Shown here piece by piece: positions 4,852 to 10,905 of a stretch of DNA of 22,811 bases; within the stretch, counting starts at the first letter, position 1; every line of letters starts with the position of its first letter. The notes under the pieces are model-generated. The model was not told the origin of the DNA and made no database searches. It worked only from the letters and a program-made list of their open reading frames with translations. Origin of the DNA: a virus; the IMG/VR virus record IMGVR_UViG_3300008448_000701, positions 1-22,811 of that record; one strand, 5' to 3'. The position numbers were made by a program, and so were the translations under genes.

Positions 4852-4994
4852 TGCTTTCCTTTGGTAAAGCCGCCACGGTTCTTCAAGTCATGGCAGGTCT
4901 GGCATCGCCACTGCGGTGCGCCCCTGCTGTTCTTGCCTTTAACCTCTGCTGGACGCAGGCGGCACACCTGACAGGTCTTTGGCTTGTCAGTCAT
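4848..4994 (-). CDS. Small zinc-ribbon protein, 48 aa
   Basis: The frame begins MTDKPKTCQVCRLRPAEVKG and has a second knuckle CQTCHDLKNRGG. The two CxxC pairs are 19 residues apart and the surroundings are basic, as expected for a four-cysteine zinc ribbon. It overlaps the upstream gene by 8 bases and the downstream gene by ATGA. It is a likely nucleic-acid or protein adaptor and lies directly before the helical microprotein and the HNH nuclease. Confidence 0.7.
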   Translation of the reverse strand: MTDKPKTCQVCRLRPAEVKGKNSRGAPQWRCQTCHDLKNRGGFTKGKQ

Positions 4995-5361
4995 TCATTT
5001 CCTTCTTGAGTCGCTCATTGCGTGAGCCTGCCTCGAACCCAGCCATGTAGGCCCGACGCTCAACGAAATACTGTGAAGGTTGGTGGCTGTGTTCCCACTC
5101 ATCAAAGGACTCGACGTTAGTTCGCAACGAGACAATCTGACGCTTACGCCAGCCTTCAGCGTTTCTCTGCTCCTGCTCACGCTCTATGCGCTCGAACTCT
5201 TCGTCCTCTGGTGTTTTCATCGTCATCCTCCACATTGAATAAATCATCAAGGCGAACCCAAAAGCCGCCAGATAGTGCGTGTGGGTTATCCACCCATCGG
5301 TCAAAACCAGAACCCAGCTTAGACCGTGGAGGACTCCCCATTGGAAGATATTAAAACGCAT
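4987..5361 (-). CDS. Membrane-anchored phage protein, 124 aa
   Basis: The start MRFNIFQWGVLHG overlaps the end of the lipoprotein gene by 11 bases; an earlier Met at 5409 would sit deep inside that gene. Residues about 8-48 are strongly hydrophobic (GVLHGLSWVLVLTDGWI and LAAFGFALMIYSMW) and form one or two membrane segments. The rest is a charged soluble tail (PEDEEFERIEREQEQRNAEGWRKRQ) with a GFEAGSRNERLKKEM end. An internal Met before KTPEDEE might start a soluble form. Its neighbours are a lipoprotein and membrane microproteins, so a role at the host envelope, possibly lysis, is conceivable but unproven. Confidence 0.65.
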   Translation of the reverse strand: MRFNIFQWGVLHGLSWVLVLTDGWITHTHYLAAFGFALMIYSMWRMTMKTPEDEEFERIEREQEQRNAEGWRKRQIVSLRTNVESFDEWEHSHQPSQYFVERRAYMAGFEAGSRNERLKKEMND

Positions 5362-5614
5362 ATCGGTTGGAGCAAAGCACGTCGATGACCGTCTCTGTGC
5401 TGTAGCCATTCACCAAGCGCTTGCCGTATATCACGCGAGGTCTCAAGCCCGCCTCTTGGCAGTCTTTGATGGCGTCAATCTGCTCACCACGGCTCAGGGG
5501 TTGGATGTTCCTGTCCATGATGAGGTTCTGCACCGTGACGTGCGGCACGTCCTTGTTTGACGAACACCCAGCCAATGCGCCAATTGCACAAACCAAAATC
5601 AAAATGTTTTTCAT
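5351..5614 (-). CDS. Small lipoprotein, 87 aa
   Basis: The N-terminus MKNILILVCAIGALAGCSSNK is a signal peptide with lipobox LAGC, so Cys17 should be lipidated after signal peptidase II cleavage. The mature part has PLSRGEQIDAIKDCQEAGLRP and ends VNGYSTETVIDVLCSNRY, matching a small phage lipoprotein family in which an EAIxxCxxAGLxP segment recurs. The two cysteines, at DCQEAG and VLCSN, might form a disulphide. Asp is absent at +2, so outer-membrane sorting is expected. A superinfection-exclusion or outer-membrane spanin role is possible, but no partner inner-membrane spanin is evident. Confidence 0.75.
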   Translation of the reverse strand: MKNILILVCAIGALAGCSSNKDVPHVTVQNLIMDRNIQPLSRGEQIDAIKDCQEAGLRPRVIYGKRLVNGYSTETVIDVLCSNRYAF

Positions 5615-5943
5615 ACTGTTGCCCTTCCTTCTGCTCTGTTATTTGCCTGCTCAGTGCGCCATATCTCCACCCTCAACTCGGCGGCGGTGATGTCCCACTT
5701 CAGTTTTTCTTCTATCTCGACTGCGGCTTGCAGTCCCTTCAACAACTCCACCATCTCTGGGTGCGCGTATGCCTCACGCTCTTGCGCCCCGATGGCAGTC
5801 TCCATGCTTCGCTTCATCAAGATGCCCTTCAGCGACTTGCGATACTGCTCGATGTAGGTGCGCTCCGCCTTTGCTTTGGCAAAGAGCGCCGCGTGCTTCA
5901 AGATGTAGTCAACGGCCTTGTGCGGGTCTCTTTCTTCACTCAT
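5611..5943 (-). CDS. Helical phage protein of unknown function, 110 aa
   Basis: The protein is almost entirely charged helix: MSEERDPHKAVDYILKHAALFAKAKAERTYIEQYRKS, then AHPEMVELLKGLQAAVEIEEKLKW and AELRVEIWRTEQANNRAEGRA. This pattern (FAxAKAxRxYxEExRKS, a HPEYxxLLxGLxxAVExEExLxW middle, ExWRxxxxxNR end) is a recurrent phage coiled-coil family of unknown role. The stop overlaps the lipoprotein ATG. AGGAGA precedes the start. Confidence 0.75.
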   Translation of the reverse strand: MSEERDPHKAVDYILKHAALFAKAKAERTYIEQYRKSLKGILMKRSMETAIGAQEREAYAHPEMVELLKGLQAAVEIEEKLKWDITAAELRVEIWRTEQANNRAEGRATV

Positions 5944-6070
5944 AAAACATTCTCCTTTTTGCGCGGTTGCGCTTGATTACCATCCCAACAAAAATCACCA
6001 GACAAATCCAGAACATGAATCCAGACATTGCCATGAACGTCCAAAAAAAATCTCCGAATGAATCAAACAT
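5936..6070 (-). CDS. Single-span membrane microprotein, 44 aa
   Basis: The frame reads MFDSFGDFFWTFMAMSGFMF, then WICLVIFVGMVI and a basic tail KRNRAKRR. It has a strong ribosome-binding site GGGAGGAAATAA and overlaps the next gene by 8 bases. Positive charges after the span predict N-out/C-in topology. It is too short for most gene callers. It may be a holin-like or envelope-associated peptide, but no family was recognised. Confidence 0.6.
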   Translation of the reverse strand: MFDSFGDFFWTFMAMSGFMFWICLVIFVGMVIKRNRAKRRMFYE

Positions 6071-6190
6071 TTATTTCCTCCCTTTAGACTGGCACAGCCA
6101 GTAGTACCACGTTAGACAAATAACAACCACCCAAGACAAAACACCAGACAATAAAAAAAACCAAGTCATCACGTTTAAAAATGCATCCAT
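6071..6190 (-). CDS. Single-span membrane microprotein, 39 aa
   Basis: The frame reads MDAFLNVMTWFFLLSGVLSW, then VVVICLTWYYWLCQSKGRK, an uninterrupted hydrophobic helix of about 25 residues with a basic C-terminus. The ATG overlaps the preceding TGA (TGATG). The stop directly abuts the next ATG. Very high Trp and Tyr content at the membrane boundary is typical of real membrane helices. Confidence 0.6.
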   Translation of the reverse strand: MDAFLNVMTWFFLLSGVLSWVVVICLTWYYWLCQSKGRK

Positions 6191-6360
6191 CAATCACCCC
6201 TTTTGTTCACGAAGTCTTCGCGTACCTCGACCATTGCCTGCGCCTGCTCAAAAGCCTCGTAGGCAATATCTATCTTTGACTTGCCCTTGACGGGCTTTTG
6301 CATGAGGCCCATCAACGCAAACATTGCATAGATGTCAATCAAGTCTGGTTCGGTTTTCAT
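6190..6360 (-). CDS. Small soluble phage protein, 56 aa
   Basis: The frame reads MKTEPDLIDIYAMFALMGLM, then QKPVKGKSKIDIAYEAFEQA and EVREDFVNKRGD. It has amphipathic helices and no clear membrane span. It is coupled on both sides (ATGA with the 40 aa gene upstream, TGATG with the membrane microprotein downstream). The function is unknown. Confidence 0.6.
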   Translation of the reverse strand: MKTEPDLIDIYAMFALMGLMQKPVKGKSKIDIAYEAFEQAQAMVEVREDFVNKRGD

Positions 6361-6479
6361 TTGCGGCCCTTTTCTTTTTCTGCGAGGTAGTGCATGACAT
6401 GGTCGTGTAGTACGTCAATCAATGGCGGCTCCCCCGTGAACAGGAAGTACACCACCACCAGCGAAATAATCCAGTTCAT
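6357..6479 (-). CDS. Single-span membrane microprotein, 40 aa
   Basis: The frame reads MNWIISLVVVYFLFTGEPPL, then IDVLHDHVMHYLAEKEKGRK. The N-terminal helix of about 14 hydrophobic residues is short for a span and could be a signal anchor. Its ATG overlaps the RusA stop as ATGA. No family was recognised. Confidence 0.6.
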   Translation of the reverse strand: MNWIISLVVVYFLFTGEPPLIDVLHDHVMHYLAEKEKGRK

Positions 6480-6823
6480 TCAATCCCCTCTATGGTCACC
6501 TTGACCATGCCGCCAACTTCGTCTGCCCAGTACACCCGCAGGTCTTCAATCAAGGCATCGTCCTGCATGACGCCCGCGTAAGTCATGGAGTCAAGCAATG
6601 CTTTCAAAAGGTTGTCCAAATCACGGCGACGGCGGTCAGGGCGGAAGGCTTGAATCTCCACCTTCACCGCGTAGTCGATGTGCTTGGCGGCACGTTGAAT
6701 CAGCACTTGGTCAGCGACAGCCTTGCGGTACTCGCGCCCCTTTGCACTGATGATGGTGCGACCGTTGAAGTTGCGCCAGTAAGTGTTGACCGTTGGGGGC
6801 CAAGGTAGTGTGAGTTCAATCAT
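6476..6823 (-). CDS. rusA: RusA-family Holliday junction resolvase, 115 aa
   Basis: The protein begins IELTLPWPPTVNTYWR, the standard RusA opening, and has the catalytic block PDRRRRDLDNLLKALLDSM, then GVMQDDALIEDLRV. The aspartates in RDLDN and in QDDA correspond to the metal-binding acidic residues of RusA. RusA is a dimeric, metal-dependent endonuclease that resolves four-way junctions formed during phage replication and recombination. The length (115) is close to E. coli RusA (120). It lies downstream of the helicase and is coupled by ATGA overlaps to its neighbours. Confidence 0.92.
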   Translation of the reverse strand: MIELTLPWPPTVNTYWRNFNGRTIISAKGREYRKAVADQVLIQRAAKHIDYAVKVEIQAFRPDRRRRDLDNLLKALLDSMTYAGVMQDDALIEDLRVYWADEVGGMVKVTIEGIE

Positions 6824-7083
6824 TGGCGTTGTGTAGGTATGCGGTTGAGGATGTCATTGGCAAGAGGCGAGTTGAAGTTCTCATCGTCCTCTTTGCCAGC
6901 CAGCTTTGCCTCATAAGCAAAAGCCATCTCGGCGCAGGCTTGACGTTCCATAAAGATTGCCTGCTTGGTAGTCTGTATCGCTACAGCCATGATTTCCGCC
7001 TTCGCCTCACTCAACGCTTGGTTGAATTGTTCTTGCGTAAAAAATGTCTGCGCTTGCGACAGTATGTTTTTTTCAAAGTTCAT
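6820..7083 (-). CDS. Helical phage protein, 87 aa, unknown function
   Basis: The start is placed at MNFEKNILSQAQTFF, where AGGAG lies 7 bases upstream and the ATG overlaps the preceding TGA; a Met two codons earlier is too close to that site. The protein is mostly charged helix (TQEQFNQALSEAKAEIMAVAIQT, KQAIFMERQACAEMAFAYEAKLA). It ends near the RusA start with an ATGA overlap. A coiled-coil protein of unknown role. Confidence 0.7.
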   Translation of the reverse strand: MNFEKNILSQAQTFFTQEQFNQALSEAKAEIMAVAIQTTKQAIFMERQACAEMAFAYEAKLAGKEDDENFNSPLANDILNRIPTQRQ

Positions 7084-7250
7084 TTCCATTCTCCTGTGTT
7101 ACCTCGGTTACCTTTTGCCCATTGCTCTCTAACATCAGCCTCAAGGCGTGACTTGGGGTGAAGTTCGTTCCATCCCTTGTGACGCTTCCCAAAGTCATCA
7201 ACGTAACCATTGAACCAACGGTATGCGCTATCGCGATTTTTGATGCGCAT
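7080..7250 (-). CDS. Small basic phage protein, 56 aa or longer (start uncertain)
   Basis: The frame starting MRIKNRDSAYRWFNGYVDDF, then HKGWNELHPKSRLEADVR, is rich in Trp, Tyr and Phe and looks like real protein. It continues open to a TTG at 7322, five bases after a GGAGGA site, which would give 80 aa. A competing frame starts with ATG at 7318, nine bases after the same GGAGGA, and runs to 7073 (81 aa), beginning MRRKKVKERTNIVTVV. Either the start is TTG, or the two frames are parts of one gene split by a frameshift. The function is unknown. Confidence 0.5.
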   Translation of the reverse strand: MRIKNRDSAYRWFNGYVDDFGKRHKGWNELHPKSRLEADVREQWAKGNRGNTGEWK

Positions 7251-7318
7251 CTTGATGACTTCCCGAACGAGACAACGGTGACGATGTTCGTCCGCTCCTT
7301 GACCTTCTTGCGCCTCAT

Positions 7319-8320
7319 TCAAAATCGTCCTCCATCGTCAAACGACATCGGGATGGAGTCGTGATGCTCGACAAACTGCTGGCTGTCTTTCAAATACCAA
7401 AGCGAGTACCAGTCCTCCGCCTCACCGTTGCGTTGCTTCTCGCACATGAGGTAGGCGTCAGGAATCATTGGGTCAACAGAGCCGTTCTGTGCATCGTGTT
7501 CTTTTTTCTTGTTGCGCCACACCATGAGGACGTTGTCCACTTGGTCGCTGATAGAACCTGAACCCTTGATGTCGTTTTTGTTTGGCTTGATTTCCTCGCT
7601 CTGCAATTTGCGGATGTGGTGAATCAGGTGGATGTGGACGTTGTGGTCACGGGCCAGCGATGTCAACTCATCAACAAAAGACTTCTGGGCGTTGTAGTCG
7701 TCCTCACCAGACACGCACTTCATCAGCGAGTCAATGAAGATGTGTTGCACACCCAACTCAACTGCGCTGTAGCGTGACACTGCAATGACCTGCTGTGCAG
7801 TCACCGTGCCTTGCTGGTCATATAGCCACAGGTTTGCGTGGGCAAAGGTTCTCATGCGAGTGATGAGGTTTGTCAGGTAGCGGGCCTTGTCCATGTAGCG
7901 CGGGAAGTCGATGTTCTCACCAGCAAACTGGCGGAGCATACGAAACAGCGTGCGCTTGGGTTTCATCTCAAACGACGCAATCATCACGCGCTGGCCCTGC
8001 TTGATGAGACCCATTGCAATCTGGCCTGTCACCATAGACTTGCCGCCACCGTTGCCGCCAGCGTACAAGGTCACCTCACCTGCGCGGAATTGGAACCCTG
8101 CATGGGTCTTCGTCCAAGGCATGGTCTGTGACACCTCGACCACTGGGCTGGCAATCTCTGCCTCGATTTCATCCAAGAACTCGCCCGCGCCCTTGACCTT
8201 CTGGGCCACGTCGTTGGCCTTGAGGTACTTCTCAAAGTCAACCTCGTCAGGTCGCACGATACGAATACGACGAGCCTCGTCGAGTTCTTGCGCTCTTTTT
8301 TGCACGTCAGACGTTTGCAT
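7319..8320 (-). CDS. DnaB/Twinkle-type replicative helicase, RecA fold, 333 aa
   Basis: The ATP-binding Walker A is GGNGGGKS (residues about 88-95). Walker B is the hydrophobic run ending HIFIDSLMK (about 195-203). The downstream IHLIHHIRK and GSGSISDQVDNVLMVWRNK blocks match helicase motifs of superfamily 4, where the last is the GSG/D-Q-R-finger region. The N-terminal ~70 residues lack a primase domain, unlike T7 gp4, and may serve as linker or oligomerisation arm. It follows the zinc-finger primase-like gene with a 14-base overlap, so the two probably act together at the phage fork. A RecA-like recombinase or RepA-type helicase is a less likely reading. Confidence 0.85.
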   Translation of the reverse strand: MQTSDVQKRAQELDEARRIRIVRPDEVDFEKYLKANDVAQKVKGAGEFLDEIEAEIASPVVEVSQTMPWTKTHAGFQFRAGEVTLYAGGNGGGKSMVTGQIAMGLIKQGQRVMIASFEMKPKRTLFRMLRQFAGENIDFPRYMDKARYLTNLITRMRTFAHANLWLYDQQGTVTAQQVIAVSRYSAVELGVQHIFIDSLMKCVSGEDDYNAQKSFVDELTSLARDHNVHIHLIHHIRKLQSEEIKPNKNDIKGSGSISDQVDNVLMVWRNKKKEHDAQNGSVDPMIPDAYLMCEKQRNGEAEDWYSLWYLKDSQQFVEHHDSIPMSFDDGGRF

Positions 8321-8741
8321 ATTTCATTGCCTCTTCAATTCGCTGTTGTGATAATTTCATTCGCTCTCTGTCGCCTTCGCTCAACTTCTTACCTTGACTC
8401 ATGTCATAGGCGCAGATGGAGACCACCAATGCCTCGAAGGAGATGATTCGCATCAGGTCGCTGGCGTAGAACGCTGGCTTCAGGCTCTTCTTACCTTCAA
8501 CTGGGTACTCACGGCGCTTGTCGTCTGGTGGGAACAAGTCAGTCATGTCCATGCCCAATGCCTGCACCACGCTCAAGGTCTCACAGCCTGCAAAGCAGTG
8601 GAGCAACACCCGACCGTCGTCTGTCTCACGAATGGCAAGGGATGGCCCCTTGTCGTTGTGCGCAGGACAGCAGGCAGTCCAAGACCCGTTTCGGCCCTTG
8701 ACCTTGGTCAGCATCCCCAGCATTTTCTCAACAGGGGTCAT
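8307..8741 (-). CDS. Primase-type (CHC2) zinc-finger protein without TOPRIM, 144 aa
   Basis: The start MTPVEKMLGMLTKVKGRNGSW overlaps the previous TGA as ATGA; the open frame upstream lies inside that gene. The zinc motif is ACCPAHNDKGPSLAI ... LLHCFAGC (about residues 23-53), the CxxH-CxxC layout of primase zinc-binding domains. It is followed by GMDMTDLFPPD, the usual exit of that domain. The remaining ~80 residues are helical, with no TOPRIM acidic residues visible. The protein therefore looks like a template-recognition subunit, with the catalytic part missing or encoded elsewhere. It lies next to the helicase. Confidence 0.8.
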   Translation of the reverse strand: MTPVEKMLGMLTKVKGRNGSWTACCPAHNDKGPSLAIRETDDGRVLLHCFAGCETLSVVQALGMDMTDLFPPDDKRREYPVEGKKSLKPAFYASDLMRIISFEALVVSICAYDMSQGKKLSEGDRERMKLSQQRIEEAMKYANV

Positions 8742-9376
8742 ATCACCCTCCGACCAACGGCTGGCGTGCCTGCGTCGTCTTCCCAACGACGTTGGTTGAT
8801 GTACGTCAAAGGTGCTGGCTCGTAGCCGCCTGTCCACTGCTCAGACACCTTCAGGATGTTGACCTGAGCGATGATGACGTCAGCTACAGAGTCCAACCCA
8901 GCCTTGGCCCATTTCTTCTGGCACTCTGACTTTGCGACCTTGCGTTTGGACGAAGGCCAACATTGCCAGAACTCGTCGAATTTCGACGATGTATTTATAT
9001 TCTTCTTCTGTATCTGTATCTTCTTAGGGTTATCGTTCGCTTTCGATTCGGTTTTCGATTCGGTTTTTGACGGCCTGCCGCCTCGCTTTCCGAGTTGTCG
9101 ATTATTTTCGACTTGATGTTGATACTTGGTAACTTCGACATGGCAACGATTGTTGAAATACCCTGTTTCGGTACGTTCAAAAAACTCATCCAAAACCGAT
9201 TCGGTTATGTCCAAATCAAGACGAATCTTGCGGGCCACAGCCTCGGTGTCAAGCGGAATCATCTTCTCGCTCATGTAGTAAAGGTCAAGCAGGCGTCGGT
9301 ACGCCAAGTCCTCTGCATCGCTGAGATGCACTGTGTGGGTGAGGTAGTCACCAATGTGAAATTTGTACCATATCAT
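8738..9376 (-). CDS. DUF1376-containing replication protein, 212 aa
   Basis: Residues 1 to about 95 are a DUF1376 domain: WYKFHIGDYLTHTVHLSDAE, YRRLLDLYYMSE, then DTEAVARKI and GYFNNRCHVEV. A Lys/Glu/Ser linker contains a short repeat (KTESKTESK), and a C-terminal part reads FDEFWQCWPSSKRKVAKSE and APLTYINQRRWEDD. That end is the FxxFWxxYPxK...PxTYLxxxRWxD pattern of phage replication and helicase-loader proteins. The gene sits directly before the primase-like and helicase genes, so a loader or initiator role is likely. The start is coupled to the HTH gene stop (ATGA). Confidence 0.82.
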   Translation of the reverse strand: MIWYKFHIGDYLTHTVHLSDAEDLAYRRLLDLYYMSEKMIPLDTEAVARKIRLDLDITESVLDEFFERTETGYFNNRCHVEVTKYQHQVENNRQLGKRGGRPSKTESKTESKANDNPKKIQIQKKNINTSSKFDEFWQCWPSSKRKVAKSECQKKWAKAGLDSVADVIIAQVNILKVSEQWTGGYEPAPLTYINQRRWEDDAGTPAVGRRVI

Positions 9377-9585
9377 TTCGCTGTCTTTCCAAAAATGTCG
9401 GGCCGAAGTTCAGCCCTCTTCACTTTCCTGCCTGTGTGCAACTCGATGTCACGAGCCAGTTCGGGACTAGGCAGTCGTCGCCCCGTAACAATCAATGAAA
9501 ACCACGTCTTGCTGATGCCCAGCGTGCGGGCCATAGCAATCATCGTCCCCCTCGGTTTGTCGGAAAAATATTCGGTTAGAGTCAT
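9373..9585 (-). CDS. Small Cro/YdaS-like HTH regulator, 70 aa
   Basis: The protein reads MTLTEYFSDKPRGTMIAMAR, then TLGISKTWFSLIVTGRRLPS, a clear helix-turn-helix of the Cro/CI-like type, and ends in an ELHTGRKVKRAELRPD segment. YdaS-type regulators have this layout (xLxxYFxxxxG...LAxxLGIS...ISxWxxGxRxxPxxxA). It is the first gene of the leftward arm and faces the recombination operon across a 103-base control region. It probably controls both directions. No integrase is visible, so it need not mean lysogeny. Confidence 0.78.
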   Translation of the reverse strand: MTLTEYFSDKPRGTMIAMARTLGISKTWFSLIVTGRRLPSPELARDIELHTGRKVKRAELRPDIFGKTAK

Positions 9586-9609
9586 CTGGTTCCTTTCTTG
9601 GTTAAGCGG

Positions 9610-9677
9610 ATGTTACACTAAAAAAAATTGTTGTGCAACACCAGATTAAACATGATACACTACACCCAGTTTAACTT
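9610..9677. promoter_or_regulatory. Divergent control region with palindrome and operator-like half
   Basis: The leftward promoter for the HTH gene has -35 TTGCAC (9633-9638) and -10 TAACAT (9610-9615), with a 17-base spacer. A near-palindrome TGTTGTGCAACA (9629-9640) overlaps that -35. The segment CAACACCAGATTAAAC (9636-9651) matches the right half of the operator dyads in cassettes 1 and 2, and CACCCAGTTTAAC (9662-9674) is a weaker second copy. The rightward promoter is less clear; TTGTGC with a TGATAC/TACACT -10 is possible. Confidence 0.6.
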
Positions 9678-9688
9678 GAAAGCGAACC

Positions 9689-9862
9689 ATGCACAATGAA
9701 AGTGAAATGCACCAGCTTATGCTGGAAAGAATGCAAATGCTTGAGGAGGCTCTGAGAAGGGGCATCGCAGGCGTTGCTACCGAGGACGATTGGGTACTCA
9801 TCTGCGCTGAATGCGGGATGCCCAAGAGTTCATTTATGACTGAAGAAACTAGGAGCGAATGA
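9689..9862 (+). CDS. Small phage protein, 57 aa, first gene of rightward operon
   Basis: The frame reads MHNESEMHQLMLERMQMLEE, then ALRRGIAGVATEDDWVLICA and ECGMPKSSFMTEETRSE. The start context GAAAGCGAACC-ATG is identical to that of the 97 aa gene at 3995-4288. Its TGA overlaps the next ATG. There is a helical N-terminus and a CAEC pair, perhaps half of a zinc site. The function is unknown. Confidence 0.65.
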   Translation: MHNESEMHQLMLERMQMLEEALRRGIAGVATEDDWVLICAECGMPKSSFMTEETRSE

Positions 9863-10518
9863 TGGCTTTAATAGCGAAAGAAAGCGGCGGCGGCGGTGGT
9901 GAATTTACCCCTGTCCCCCAAGGAATGCACCTTGCACGGTGCTACCGAGTAATTGACTTGGGAACCCAAGAATCAACCTACCTTGGCACAGTGAAAAAAC
10001 TGCCAAAGGTCATGTTGCAATTTGAGGTTCATGGCGAAGACGACGCGGGCAAGCCCATTGTCACAACCAAGGGCGAACCAATGTCCATCAGCAAGAACTT
10101 CACGCTCTCGCTGGCGGAGATGGCAACCCTACGCAAAGACCTGCAAACATGGCGTGGACGTGAGTTCACCGCTGAAGAGTTGCGTGGCTTTGAACTCAAA
10201 AACGTGCTGGGCGCGTGGGCGATGATTTCGGTCATCAAGGCTATGGGCAACAATGGCAAGGAGTACACCAACATTGCCGCCATCATGTCTGTGCCACCCG
10301 CAATCAAGAAGGCAGGAATGCCAGAGGGCCACAACGACCTGAAGTTGTTCTCCATCGACGAGCCTGACATGACGCTGTTTGACAGCTTCAGCAACGGCCT
10401 GAAGGAGAAAATCCAGAAGTCGCCAGAGTGGCAAAGCCGAGGAGGTTCAAGCGCTCCAGCGCCCGCTAAAGCGGCTTCCAGCGGCTTTGACGACATGGAC
10501 GACGACATCCCCTTCTGA
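9859..10518 (+). CDS. Phage single-stranded-DNA-binding-like protein, 219 aa
   Basis: The start is ATG at 9859 or 9862, after TAGGAG. After a glycine run (residues 10-14) comes an OB-fold-like beta region: FTPVPQGMHLARCYRVIDLG, LPKVMLQFEVHGED and EPMSISKNFTLSL. The protein ends with an Ala/Pro/Ser linker and the acidic tip DDMDDDIPF, the hallmark C-terminus by which SSB proteins recruit partners. Proteins of this layout appear in phages as SSB or DUF669-like replication proteins. It sits just before two nuclease genes. It should coat ssDNA during replication and recombination. Confidence 0.8.
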   Translation: MMALIAKESGGGGGEFTPVPQGMHLARCYRVIDLGTQESTYLGTVKKLPKVMLQFEVHGEDDAGKPIVTTKGEPMSISKNFTLSLAEMATLRKDLQTWRGREFTAEELRGFELKNVLGAWAMISVIKAMGNNGKEYTNIAAIMSVPPAIKKAGMPEGHNDLKLFSIDEPDMTLFDSFSNGLKEKIQKSPEWQSRGGSSAPAPAKAASSGFDDMDDDIPF

Positions 10519-10520
10519 CC

Positions 10521-10898
10521 ATGAGGCTCATGCGTAACCAAAACGCGGCGCACATTGATTTCTTTCAGTTCAAAGGACTGATTGAGACCAACCCAAAAGC
10601 GACGCCCTGCGACATCGACATGGTGTTTGAACGCAAGTGCAAATTCTTTGTTGGTGAATGGAAGCGGGAAGGTGAAAGCATCAGCCAAGGACAGGGGTTG
10701 CTACTGCGCAATCTGGCAAGGCAACCCCAGTTCACCGTCGTCATCATCCAAGGCAACACGGATGGCGAGACGGTGGTCGAGAAGTTTGAGCAACTCTGTT
10801 CAGATGGACGCTTCAGGGTGCGGGGCAAGTCTTTTGATGACCTCAAGAAATTTGTCACGCGCTGGTACAACTGGGCAGACGCCCAAGAATTTCAATAA
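10521..10898 (+). CDS. Putative PD-(D/E)XK nuclease, 125 aa
   Basis: The protein shows CDIDMVFERKCKFFVGEWKREG (about residues 30-51) and SQGQGLLLRNLAR (54-66). An acidic residue at the start of a strand, then an E-x-K (GEWK), then a Q-rich helix fits the PD-(D/E)XK core of small resolvases and VRR-like nucleases. FTVVIIQGN supplies the next strand. I infer a nuclease or a catalytically modified relative. The start could also be the Met three codons later. It begins 2 bases after the SSB-like gene. Confidence 0.55.
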   Translation: MRLMRNQNAAHIDFFQFKGLIETNPKATPCDIDMVFERKCKFFVGEWKREGESISQGQGLLLRNLARQPQFTVVIIQGNTDGETVVEKFEQLCSDGRFRVRGKSFDDLKKFVTRWYNWADAQEFQ

Positions 10899-10905
10899 GG
10901 AAAAT

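Noticed and set aside
9045-9072. Short tandem repeat encoding KTESKTESK as a phase-variation site
   Set aside because: Only two 12-base units, in frame, in a linker. Loss or gain would not shift the frame, so a switch is unlikely.
1-9585. Many long plus-strand open frames opposite the leftward genes, for example 8394-8825 and 9095-9649
   Set aside because: They lie antisense to well-supported overlapping genes, lack ribosome-binding sites and have His/Val/Leu-rich shadow composition.
9373-9585. Reading the HTH gene as proof of a temperate phage
   Set aside because: Small Cro/YdaS-like regulators also occur in strictly lytic phages. Without an integrase or partition gene in view, lysogeny is not supported.
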